Shown: piece by piece, positions 15,637 to 21,335 of the stretch
Numbering within the stretch: the stretch's first letter is position 1
Layout: the number at the start of each line of letters is the position of its first letter
The notes under the pieces: model-generated
The model's database searches: none
What the model saw: the letters and a program-made list of their open reading frames with translations, nothing else
What the model was told of the DNA's origin: nothing
IMG/VR virus record: IMGVR_UViG_3300017706_001298
Location: 1 to 21,335 of that record
Reading direction: 5' to 3' (one strand)
From: a virus
DNA: 21,335 nt
Translations under genes and position numbers: made by a program

Positions 15637-15666
15637 TAGGTATTACGGTTAAAAGTTCTTATATTG
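15637..15666 (+). promoter_or_regulatory. Bacteroidota-type promoter P5 (small protein and thioredoxin)
   Basis: AGTAGG (TAG at 15637-15639, one mismatch to the TTG of the others) lies 23 nt before TATATTG (15660-15666). TTATATTGTAGTAT nearly repeats the SSB promoter box. AAGTTAT at 15678-15684 lies 3 nt before the ATG at 15688. Confidence 0.55.
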
Positions 15667-15687
15667 TAGTATATAATAAGTTATAAT

Positions 15688-15840
15688 ATGGCATCAAATA
15701 AGCAAAGAATAGCACAATTAAAAGATTGGTTAGAATGGAGGAAGAAAACTTCCGGAACTACAGATTCTAAACCTAAGAAATTCTCAAAAATGGATCATTA
15801 TAAAAAAGCAAATAAGAGATATGGTAAAAACAGTAATTAA
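15688..15840 (+). CDS. Small basic protein, 50 aa
   Basis: A 50-codon frame starting right after promoter P5 and its AAGTTAT element and overlapping the thioredoxin start by 20 nt. The product is strongly basic (MASNKQRIAQLKDWLEWRKK, then many Lys, ending KRYGKNSN), with a likely N-terminal helix. A role in nucleic acid or protein binding is possible but unproven. I do not recognise the family. Promoter position and the coupling to the next gene support it as real. Confidence 0.55.
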   Translation: MASNKQRIAQLKDWLEWRKKTSGTTDSKPKKFSKMDHYKKANKRYGKNSN

Positions 15841-16087
15841 GTTTTATGCGGACTGGTGTGGTCCTTGTAAAACATATGATAAGATTTGGCAACAAGTAGT
15901 AGAAGAAATGGATAATATAAAGTTCATAGAAATTAACGTTGATAAAGACGAATCAGGAATGGCTGCTCAATACAATGTTAGATCTATACCTCATACTGTT
16001 GTATTAAGAAATGATGATGCTTCTGTTACTGCTAGCAAAACAGGATTGCTACAGAAGAATGAATTAAAAGATTTAATCAATAAATAA
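15821..16087 (+). CDS. Thioredoxin
   Basis: An 88-aa minimal thioredoxin. The active site is W12-C13-G-P-C16-K, and the cis-proline is P57 in S-I-P-H-T. It lacks the first beta-alpha unit of the 105-110-aa bacterial proteins, as small phage thioredoxins often do. It is cytosolic with no signal peptide. A likely role is to reduce the CxxC tail of the phage NrdA; alternatives are a redox partner for another enzyme, or a polymerase processivity factor as with T7 and host thioredoxin (the polymerase here shows no clear thioredoxin-binding loop). It starts within the last 20 nt of the small basic gene. Confidence 0.9.
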   Translation: MVKTVIKFYADWCGPCKTYDKIWQQVVEEMDNIKFIEINVDKDESGMAAQYNVRSIPHTVVLRNDDASVTASKTGLLQKNELKDLINK

Positions 16088-16102
16088 ATAAATAATTAAG
16101 TT

Positions 16103-16399
16103 ATGTTAAGAAGACCAGATTCAATACCTGCTACCGATACAGTAATAGAGGATCCAGCGATGGAACCTTTCTTTATTACAAACTCAGCTAGTGGTGGATA
16201 TACAGTTTATGAGAGAGTAATTAAAGGGGATAATAATACACATTATATTAAGACGATATGTTACCCTGGTAACTTTAGTTATGCTCTTAAAAAAGTAGCT
16301 GAAGAGTTACTAAACTCCAACAAAGAGTATAAAAGTGTAAAAAACTATGTTGATACATATAAAAATATCACAGACAAGATTACTTCATCAATGTTGTAA
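16103..16399 (+). CDS. Hypothetical protein, 98 aa
   Basis: Starts at ATG 16103, directly after AAGTT and 15 nt past the thioredoxin stop. The N-terminal half is strand-like (MEPFFITNSASGGYTVYERV) and the C-terminal half helical with a C-Y-P-G-N-F turn between. No signal peptide or membrane helix. I do not recognise the family, although the mix of a short strand hairpin and a helix pair looks like a small soluble adaptor. The fit of spacing and codon use with neighbours supports a real gene. Confidence 0.6.
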   Translation: MLRRPDSIPATDTVIEDPAMEPFFITNSASGGYTVYERVIKGDNNTHYIKTICYPGNFSYALKKVAEELLNSNKEYKSVKNYVDTYKNITDKITSSML

Positions 16400-16454
16400 T
16401 TTTAACGTTCGCCTATACGTTTATAATACCTGGCAAATTTTAATATTTATAGAA

Positions 16455-17273
16455 ATGGCAAAAAATGTTGTTGTAAGTCTTAGCGGAGGGATGGACTCCT
16501 CTACATTATTACTCAGATGTTTAAAAGAGTACGATCAAGTAACTGCAATTTCTTTTGATTACGGTCAAAAGCATAGAGTAGAACTTGAAAGAGCGCAATC
16601 ATTAGTAGGTTATATTAATGATAATTGCCCTTCAGATAACGAATGTTTTGGAGGATGCAAAATTAACTACCAAGTTATTAAATTAGACGGTTTAGTTAAT
16701 CTATTAAATTCTAATCTAGTTGAAGGAGGAGAAGATGTTCCTGAAGGACACTACGAAGAAGATAATATGAAAGCTACTGTTGTACCTAACAGAAATAAAA
16801 TATTTGCTTCATTAGTTCAAGCAGTTGCTTTATCAGCAGCTAATGCTAATGGAAATGATACTGATATTGCATTAGGTATACATGCTGGTGATCATGCTAT
16901 CTATCCTGACTGTAGACAAGAATTTAGAGATGCTGATGATGCAGCATTTAGAATAGGTAACTGGGAAGCAGAGAAAGTAGGATATTTTACTCCTTACTTA
17001 GAAACTGATAAATTAGGAATCTTAAGAGATGGACAAGAACTCATTAAAGCATTGGAATTGGATTTTGACGAAGTATACAGAAGAACGAATACATCATACA
17101 AACCATACCCATCAGGAAACTCTGACTACAAAAGTGCTTCATCTGTTGAAAGAATTGAAGCGTTTATTGAACTTGGCGTTGACGATCCCGTTCAGTACGA
17201 AGACGAAACTGGACCGGTTAATTATGAAGTTGCGAAAGCACATGTCGAAAAATTATTAGCAGAATACGCATAA
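16455..17273 (+). CDS. QueC-like PP-loop enzyme lacking the zinc cysteines
   Basis: 272 aa from ATG 16455, chosen because the PP-loop strand starts right after it; the frame extends 36 codons upstream without family similarity. The ATP motif is S10-G-G-M-D-S-S16. V-V-P-N-R-N and G-I-H-A-G-D-H-A-I-Y-P-D-C-R-Q-E-F are classic QueC (7-cyano-7-deazaguanine synthase) segments. In cellular QueC four cysteines near the C-terminus bind zinc; here the aligned positions are S214, D224, S227 and S230, just before V-E-R233. An unusual C58-x5-C64-x3-C68 insertion lies in the N-terminal half. QueC makes preQ0 for queuosine or deazaguanine DNA; relatives in antiphage systems act on proteins. No FolE, QueD, QueE or transglycosylase is in the window, so the substrate is uncertain. 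Confidence 0.8.
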   Translation: MAKNVVVSLSGGMDSSTLLLRCLKEYDQVTAISFDYGQKHRVELERAQSLVGYINDNCPSDNECFGGCKINYQVIKLDGLVNLLNSNLVEGGEDVPEGHYEEDNMKATVVPNRNKIFASLVQAVALSAANANGNDTDIALGIHAGDHAIYPDCRQEFRDADDAAFRIGNWEAEKVGYFTPYLETDKLGILRDGQELIKALELDFDEVYRRTNTSYKPYPSGNSDYKSASSVERIEAFIELGVDDPVQYEDETGPVNYEVAKAHVEKLLAEYA

Positions 17274-17617
17274 TGAAAAAGAGACTAATGTTTTTTATGT
17301 TTGCATTAATAACTTGGAGTTATGGTCAAGCAGAAATTGCACCTCTAAATGAGGTACCGGTAGAAATTACAGGAGTATGGCAAAGTTTTGAAAACGATGT
17401 TGTGCGAATTTCATCTACTGGAGAATTTATTAGAATATACGATAAAAAAGTAGCAGCAGAAGGTGTTATCGTTTTAACTGAAGATGGCTCTTTAGAGATA
17501 AAGAGAACCGATGTTAACGATACATATGAACTTAGGTACTTTATTAGAAACGATGTAATGGTTATATCAAAACCTCGTTCTAATAATGCATGGCTATTTT
17601 ATAGAGTAGGCTACTAA
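17273..17617 (+). CDS. Secreted lipocalin-like small protein, 114 aa
   Basis: Starts on the last base of the queC stop (TAATG), so it is probably co-translated. The N-terminus is a Sec-type signal: MKKR, a hydrophobic core LMFFMFALITW, and a likely cleavage site around S-Y-G-Q-A (residue 17-21). The mature ~94 residues are beta-rich with I-T-G-V-W-Q-S near the start and alternating short strands, the look of lipocalin-like domains common in Bacteroidota. A phage protein exported to the periplasm could serve in superinfection exclusion, lysis timing or envelope change; nothing selects among these. Function unknown. Confidence 0.6.
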   Translation: MKKRLMFFMFALITWSYGQAEIAPLNEVPVEITGVWQSFENDVVRISSTGEFIRIYDKKVAAEGVIVLTEDGSLEIKRTDVNDTYELRYFIRNDVMVISKPRSNNAWLFYRVGY

Positions 17618-17627
17618 TAGATCGGGA

Positions 17628-17701
17628 GGGGGATTAGCTCAGCTGGCTAGAGCACTTGATTTGCATTCAAGAGGTCATCGGTTCGACTCCGATATCCTCC
17701 A
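17628..17701 (+). tRNA. tRNA-Ala (anticodon UGC)
   Basis: A full cloverleaf of 74 nt: acceptor GGGGGAT with ATCCTCC, D arm GCTC/GAGC, anticodon arm CTTGA-TTTGCAT-TCAAG with anticodon TGC, and T arm ATCGG-TTCGACT-CCGAT. The third acceptor pair is G3:U70, the main alanine identity element. CCA is not encoded (CTA follows the discriminator A). It decodes GCA/GCG (and perhaps GCU), heavily used in the Ala-rich fibre gene downstream. Confidence 0.95.
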
Positions 17702-17716
17702 CTAACACTCAAAGAT

Positions 17717-18403
17717 ATGAAATCAACAATTCACTTTTTTGGAGATAGTTTCACTGAAGGACATTCTTTGAGTACCTTACCTGGTATTTGGCCTAAACTA
17801 ATATGTAAAGGTTTAGGGTATAAATATAAAAATTATGCGCTTGGAGGAGCAAGTAGTTTATTTATAATACATCAACTTATTAAAGGCTTATCAGAAGTTA
17901 AATCAGGAGATAAAGCTATAGTTTTAGAAACTATACCGGATAGGACAGAAGTATATAGTGATAGATTGAAAAGAATAGTTCCAGTAACTAATGGTCATCT
18001 AGCACATGATTTAAAAATACTGACTTTAAATCCAACTAAAGATTCAACTGATTACTTTAGAAGTAAAGAAGAGTTAGTTAGTGCTACTAATTTTATATAT
18101 GATCACAGATCTGAAAAAATAGAACATTTTGCTAAATACTATACAGGTATTTTTAAGGACTTTAAAAAATACTATGAAAGTATTGGTGTAGAGTTTATTT
18201 TACTTTCTTATCAATTATCTTTTAACAACGTAAAGTACGCAACGATGTTTGAAACTAATTTTAATTTAACAAAAGGTAAGTCAAAAGATATTCATTTTAC
18301 TTTGAAAGGACATTGGCAATTTGCAAAATATATTTCAGATAAATACTTTAACGGAGAGGTTAAATTACCTGAAATTCCAAAAAAAGCTAATTATATAATA
18401 TGA
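17717..18403 (+). CDS. SGNH/GDSL-type hydrolase
   Basis: 228 aa. Block I is F-G-D10-S11-F-T-E-G at the N-terminus, block II is L-G43-G44-A-S-S, and block V is D191-I-H193-F-T-L-K-G-H199, giving the Ser-Asp/His triad. The usual Asn of block III is not seen; T-I-P-D75-R-T-E lies there instead. SGNH enzymes remove acyl (often acetyl) groups from glycans or lipids, or add them. There is no signal peptide, so it acts in the cytosol or in the virion. Its stop overlaps the carbamoyltransferase start (ATGA), arguing that the two modify the same substrate. The start lies 15 nt after the tRNA. Confidence 0.78.
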   Translation: MKSTIHFFGDSFTEGHSLSTLPGIWPKLICKGLGYKYKNYALGGASSLFIIHQLIKGLSEVKSGDKAIVLETIPDRTEVYSDRLKRIVPVTNGHLAHDLKILTLNPTKDSTDYFRSKEELVSATNFIYDHRSEKIEHFAKYYTGIFKDFKKYYESIGVEFILLSYQLSFNNVKYATMFETNFNLTKGKSKDIHFTLKGHWQFAKYISDKYFNGEVKLPEIPKKANYII

Positions 18404-20067
18404 TACAGTTAGGAATATCTGCTTTTTACCATGACTCTGCAGCTTGTTTAGTAGTAGATGGTAAAGTTGTAGCAGCAGCAGAAGAAGAAAGATTTACAGG
18501 AGTAAAACATGATAGCTCTTTTCCTATAAATGCTCTAAACTGGTGTCTGAAGTATACTAGAACTACATTAAAAGCAGTTGATCAAGTCTGTTGGTATGAA
18601 GATCCAAAAATAAAAAAAGATAGAGTTGTAAAAACCTTTAATAAACACTTCTTTAAGACATTATTACTAAGGTATAATTATTTTAAAAATTATAAAAAAC
18701 AAGATCCTAAAAAAATATTAAGAAAAGGTGGATTTACTGGTGAAATAGTATATACTGATCATCATGTATCTCACGCAGCTTTTAGTTACTTAACAAGTCC
18801 TTTTAATTCAGCAGCAGTACTAACTGTTGATGGAGTAGGTGAATGGGAAACTACTACAATATCTAGAGCTAGAGGAAATACTATTGAAAAGCTTCAATCT
18901 ATAGATTTTCCTAATTCATTAGGATTAGTATACTCTACAATTACAGCATATTTAGGGTTTAAACCGAATGAAGGTGAATATAAAATTATGGGATTAGCAC
19001 CTTATGGTAATCCTAATAAATTTTTAGGAAAACTTAATAGCTTAGTTACTCATACATCAAATAAATTCTATTTATCACAGAAGCCCTTTACATGGGAATA
19101 CTCTGATAAAATAATGTTTAATAAACGTCTATGTCACACATTAGGATTACTACCAAGACTTCCAGAAGAACCTATAACTCAGGAGCACAAAGATTTAGCA
19201 GCAGCATTACAAAAATGGTACGAGGAGGAATTTACTCGTTTATTACTTACTGCAAAAAATGCTACGAAATCAAACAATATATGTTTAGGTGGAGGTTGCG
19301 CTTATAATGGAGTTGCAAATGCTTTAGCATACAAGTATTTCGATAAGGTACACATACCATTTGCTCCATCAGATGCAGGATCTGCTATTGGTGCATGTCT
19401 ACATCATTATAAAGGTAAAAGAAAAGATAACAACGACCCTTATTTAGGACCAGATTTTAAGGATGTTGATATTGTTAAGGCTGTAAAAGAGTTTGAAGAT
19501 GAATGGCCAGGTTTCATTAGGTCTTTCAGATTATCAGAGAATTTACTACTTAAAAAAGTAGCTGAAATGTTGGGTAATCAAAAAATAGTTGGTTGGTTCC
19601 AAGGTAGAATGGAGTTTGGAGCAAGAGCATTAGGAAATAGAAGTATTTTAGCAGCACCTCAAGATCCAAAAATGAGGGAAAAGTTAAATATGGTGATTAA
19701 GAAAAGAGAAGGATTTAGACCTTTTGCCCCATCGGTAAAAGCAGACGAAGCACATAAGTATTTTGATCTTAAAGAAGAAGTACCTTATATGAATATGGTG
19801 GTTAAAGCAATAACAAGAAAAATACCATCTGCTACTCATATTGATAAATCAGCTAGAGTACAGACAGTTACTGAAAAACAAAACAGTAGGTACTATTTAT
19901 TATTAGAGGAAGTTAAGAAAAAAACAGGTTCTCCTATTTTGCTCAATACATCGTTTAATCTTAAGGATGAAACTATTACTTTAACTCCTAAACAGGCTTT
20001 AGAAAGATTTATGAGATCAGAAATTGATTTTTTAATCTTAAATAATTATATCATACAAAAATTATGA
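18400..20067 (+). CDS. Carbamoyltransferase (NodU/CmcH/TobZ family)
   Basis: 555 aa, full length for the family. The N-terminal Kae1-like domain (about 1-360) starts G-I-S-A-F-Y-H11-D12-S-A-A, with H-H-V-S-H-A-A (metal/ATP site), G-E-Y-K-I-M-G-L-A-P-Y-G, and G-G-G-C-A-Y-N-G-V-A-N. The C-terminal domain has G-W-F-Q-G-R-M-E-F-G-A-R-A-L-G-N-R-S-I-L-A and R-P-F-A-P-S. These enzymes transfer carbamoyl from carbamoyl phosphate and ATP to a hydroxyl of a sugar, nucleoside or natural product. Homologues occur in other marine phages, with no substrate I can state. Coupled to the SGNH hydrolase by ATGA, and to the next tiny gene by another ATGA. Confidence 0.9.
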   Translation: MIQLGISAFYHDSAACLVVDGKVVAAAEEERFTGVKHDSSFPINALNWCLKYTRTTLKAVDQVCWYEDPKIKKDRVVKTFNKHFFKTLLLRYNYFKNYKKQDPKKILRKGGFTGEIVYTDHHVSHAAFSYLTSPFNSAAVLTVDGVGEWETTTISRARGNTIEKLQSIDFPNSLGLVYSTITAYLGFKPNEGEYKIMGLAPYGNPNKFLGKLNSLVTHTSNKFYLSQKPFTWEYSDKIMFNKRLCHTLGLLPRLPEEPITQEHKDLAAALQKWYEEEFTRLLLTAKNATKSNNICLGGGCAYNGVANALAYKYFDKVHIPFAPSDAGSAIGACLHHYKGKRKDNNDPYLGPDFKDVDIVKAVKEFEDEWPGFIRSFRLSENLLLKKVAEMLGNQKIVGWFQGRMEFGARALGNRSILAAPQDPKMREKLNMVIKKREGFRPFAPSVKADEAHKYFDLKEEVPYMNMVVKAITRKIPSATHIDKSARVQTVTEKQNSRYYLLLEEVKKKTGSPILLNTSFNLKDETITLTPKQALERFMRSEIDFLILNNYIIQKL

Positions 20068-20177
20068 CAGATAAAGAAAAAGAAGAAAAGAAAAAAGCAG
20101 AGCAGTTAGAAAAGGAATTCCAGAAAAAAATAAAGGAACTTAAAAAAAGAGACCCTTTTGTTTATAAGAATTTCTAG
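20064..20177 (+). CDS. Small highly charged coiled-coil protein, 37 aa
   Basis: 37 codons, beginning in the ATGA overlap with the carbamoyltransferase stop. The product is almost entirely Lys and Glu (MTDKEKEEKKKAEQLEKEF), predicted helical or coiled coil, ending D-P-F-V-Y-K-N-F. The coupled start and clean stop before the late promoter box support it, but such Lys/Glu-rich frames can occur by chance in A-rich DNA. Function unknown. Confidence 0.5.
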   Translation: MTDKEKEEKKKAEQLEKEFQKKIKELKKRDPFVYKNF

Positions 20178-20184
20178 TACTATT

Positions 20185-20192
20185 TATAAATA
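20185..20192 (+). promoter_or_regulatory. T4-type late promoter box (TATAAATA)
   Basis: A perfect TATAAATA, the T4 late -10 consensus, lies 18 nt before the ATG of the tail-fibre-like gene and just after the stop of the previous gene, the expected place for late expression of a structural gene. No -35 element is needed in T4 late promoters. In AT-rich DNA a chance match is possible. Confidence 0.5.
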
Positions 20193-20202
20193 AAGACAAT
20201 TC

Positions 20203-21335
20203 ATGGCTACTTTAACAGGAAATACAATAAAAGACACTTACTATAAGTTAGTGCAAGTTGACGATGGTCAATTAGTGCAGAATGGTATAGGTTCTCCACT
20301 AACAGGATCAATAAAACTTAGCGGTAGTTTACATGTTACCGGTAGTCAAACAGTTGGAGGAGATTTAACAGTTACTGGAGATGTAAAAGCAAGAGCATTT
20401 ATTACAGAATTAACTCAATCTACCGTATTATATAAGTCTGGTTCTACAGCTTTCGGAGATGACGCAACAGACACACATAGTTTTTCAGGATCAGTAACAA
20501 TGCATAATTCTTTAGCATTAGGAAACTATGCTGATGTATCTGCTTCTTTAGATGCTGCAGAAGATGCAATTATAGCTAACTCACAATCAGCTCATACCCA
20601 TAGAGTTGCTTTAGATACAATATTAAGTGCTTCAGTAGATGCACATTTAGATGCTAATATTAGTGCTTTATCAGCTTCAGTAGATACTCACTTAGATGCA
20701 AATATAACTGCTTTAAGTAGTTCAGCTCATTCTCAAAGAGTATCTGAAGATACAGTATTATCAGGATCTGCTCATATACAAAGAGAAGCTATAAAAGGAT
20801 TAGCATCAACTGCTAATACAGCATTATCTACATCTGCAGATATAAGAAGAAATGAATTAAGTAGTTCAAATGCAAGTGCTTTGAGAGCTGAATATATAGC
20901 AGCAGATAATGCATTAAGTGCTTCACAAAATACTTATATTAATGCAAAAGTAGCAGCATTAGTAGATAGTTCTCCAGGAACTCTAGATACATTAAATGAG
21001 TTAGCGGCAGCTTTAGGAGATGATGCAACATTTTCAGCTTCTATAGCAACAACAATAGGAACTAAATTACCTACAGCAACTCATACAGCATTTTCATCAT
21101 CTAATGCATCAGCATTAAGAACTGAATTTTTAGCTGGAGATACTTCTTTAAGTTCTTCTTTAAATACTAGAATTGTAACACTAGAAAGTGCTGAAACAAC
21201 TGCAACTATATCAGCTTCGGCTCATACACAGAGAGTAGCAATATCTGGAGCTTTAGATACAGCAATAGATAATGTTATTGCTTCAAACGTTTCCCACTCA
21301 GGAGGAATAGTAGATTTACCAGGTAAAAAAATACA
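20203..21335 (+). CDS. Tail-fibre-like repeat protein, 3' truncated by window
   Basis: At least 377 codons, open at the right edge. N-terminus MATLTGNTIKDTYYKLVQ, followed by beta-structured L-H-V-T-G-S-Q-T-V-G-G-D-L-T-V-T-G turns typical of marine phage fibre proteins, then a long Ala/Ser-rich region with about 15% Ala. 15-residue repeats occupy about 142-186. The segment S-S-P-G-T-L-D-T-L-N-E-L-A-A-A-L-G-D-D, shared by many phage fibre and collar proteins, lies about 263-281. It would form trimeric fibre shafts for host recognition; the receptor-binding tip would be beyond the window. The start is set by the late promoter box and by the absence of an upstream frame. Confidence 0.8.
   Translation, partial: MATLTGNTIKDTYYKLVQVDDGQLVQNGIGSPLTGSIKLSGSLHVTGSQTVGGDLTVTGDVKARAFITELTQSTVLYKSGSTAFGDDATDTHSFSGSVTMHNSLALGNYADVSASLDAAEDAIIANSQSAHTHRVALDTILSASVDAHLDANISALSASVDTHLDANITALSSSAHSQRVSEDTVLSGSAHIQREAIKGLASTANTALSTSADIRRNELSSSNASALRAEYIAADNALSASQNTYINAKVAALVDSSPGTLDTLNELAAALGDDATFSASIATTIGTKLPTATHTAFSSSNASALRTEFLAGDTSLSSSLNTRIVTLESAETTATISASAHTQRVAISGALDTAIDNVIASNVSHSGGIVDLPGKKI
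20626..20760 (+). repeat. 15-codon tandem repeats in the tail-fibre-like gene
   Basis: Two close copies of a 45-bp unit (20626-20670, 20671-20715) encode SASVDAHLDANISAL and SASVDTHLDANITAL; a third, diverged copy (20716-20760) encodes SSSAHSQRVSEDTVL. They look like a shaft repeat grown by local duplication; the nucleotide match of the first two is still high. Confidence 0.7.

Noticed and set aside
16347-16454. Upstream extension of the QueC-like gene from ATG 16347
   Set aside because: The extra 36 residues overlap the previous gene and show no QueC similarity. The PP-loop strand starts directly after ATG 16455.
1-21335. CRISPR arrays, insertion sequences, integrase or attachment sites
   Set aside because: No regularly spaced repeats, transposase or integrase motifs, or terminal repeats were seen; the only tandem repeats are within the fibre-like gene.

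Overview
This window looks like part of a marine T4-like tailed phage (myovirus-type) genome. All genes lie on the + strand and are tightly packed, with many 1-4 nt start/stop overlaps. The DNA is very AT-rich, with TTA, AGA and GGA as favoured codons. Hallmarks are a baseplate-hub C-terminus, gp32-like SSB, UvsX, gp41/DnaB-type helicase, a 5'-3' exonuclease, NrdB/NrdA, a single tRNA and a repeat-rich tail-fibre-like protein. A Bacteroidota (flavobacterial) host is inferred. No start codon has a convincing Shine-Dalgarno sequence. Five intergenic promoters share TTG (or TAG) exactly 23 nt before TATATT, close to the Bacteroidota -33 TTTG / -7 TAnnTTTG pattern.

Layout. (1) 1-1766: end of a structural gene (baseplate hub, cut by the window edge) and a probable virion protein. 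(2) 1774-11207: replication and recombination: short family A DNA polymerase, an unknown protein, SSB with a strong terminator, a radical SAM enzyme, UvsX, a second radical SAM-SPASM enzyme, a PIN/H3TH exonuclease, a 44-aa protein, two tandem nucleotidyltransferases, and the replicative helicase. Polymerase, SSB, UvsX and helicase each start behind one of the shared promoters. (3) 11208-14026: a 115-nt leader with competing hairpins, then nrdB-nrdA. (4) 14039-15631: a Calx-beta-type surface protein. (5) 15637-17617: a small basic protein, thioredoxin, an unknown protein, a QueC-like enzyme and a secreted lipocalin-like protein. (6) 17628-20177: tRNA-Ala(UGC), an SGNH hydrolase coupled to a carbamoyltransferase, and a 37-aa charged protein. 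(7) 20185-end: a T4-type late promoter box and an Ala/Ser-rich tail-fibre-like protein running off the window.

How it fits together. UvsX, SSB, helicase, polymerase and exonuclease form a T4-style replication/recombination core in which the polymerase is family A, not the family B enzyme of T4. NrdAB and thioredoxin supply dNTPs. The radical SAM pair, the tandem nucleotidyltransferases, the QueC-like enzyme and the SGNH/carbamoyltransferase pair are accessory chemistry with unknown substrates. No single complete new system can be proved here. The strongest leads are the QueC homologue whose four zinc cysteines are replaced, the codon-usage islands centred on catalytic motifs, the shared promoter set, and the unusual polymerase active site. 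No stretch over 300 bases lacks a gene; the longest gap is the nrdB leader.
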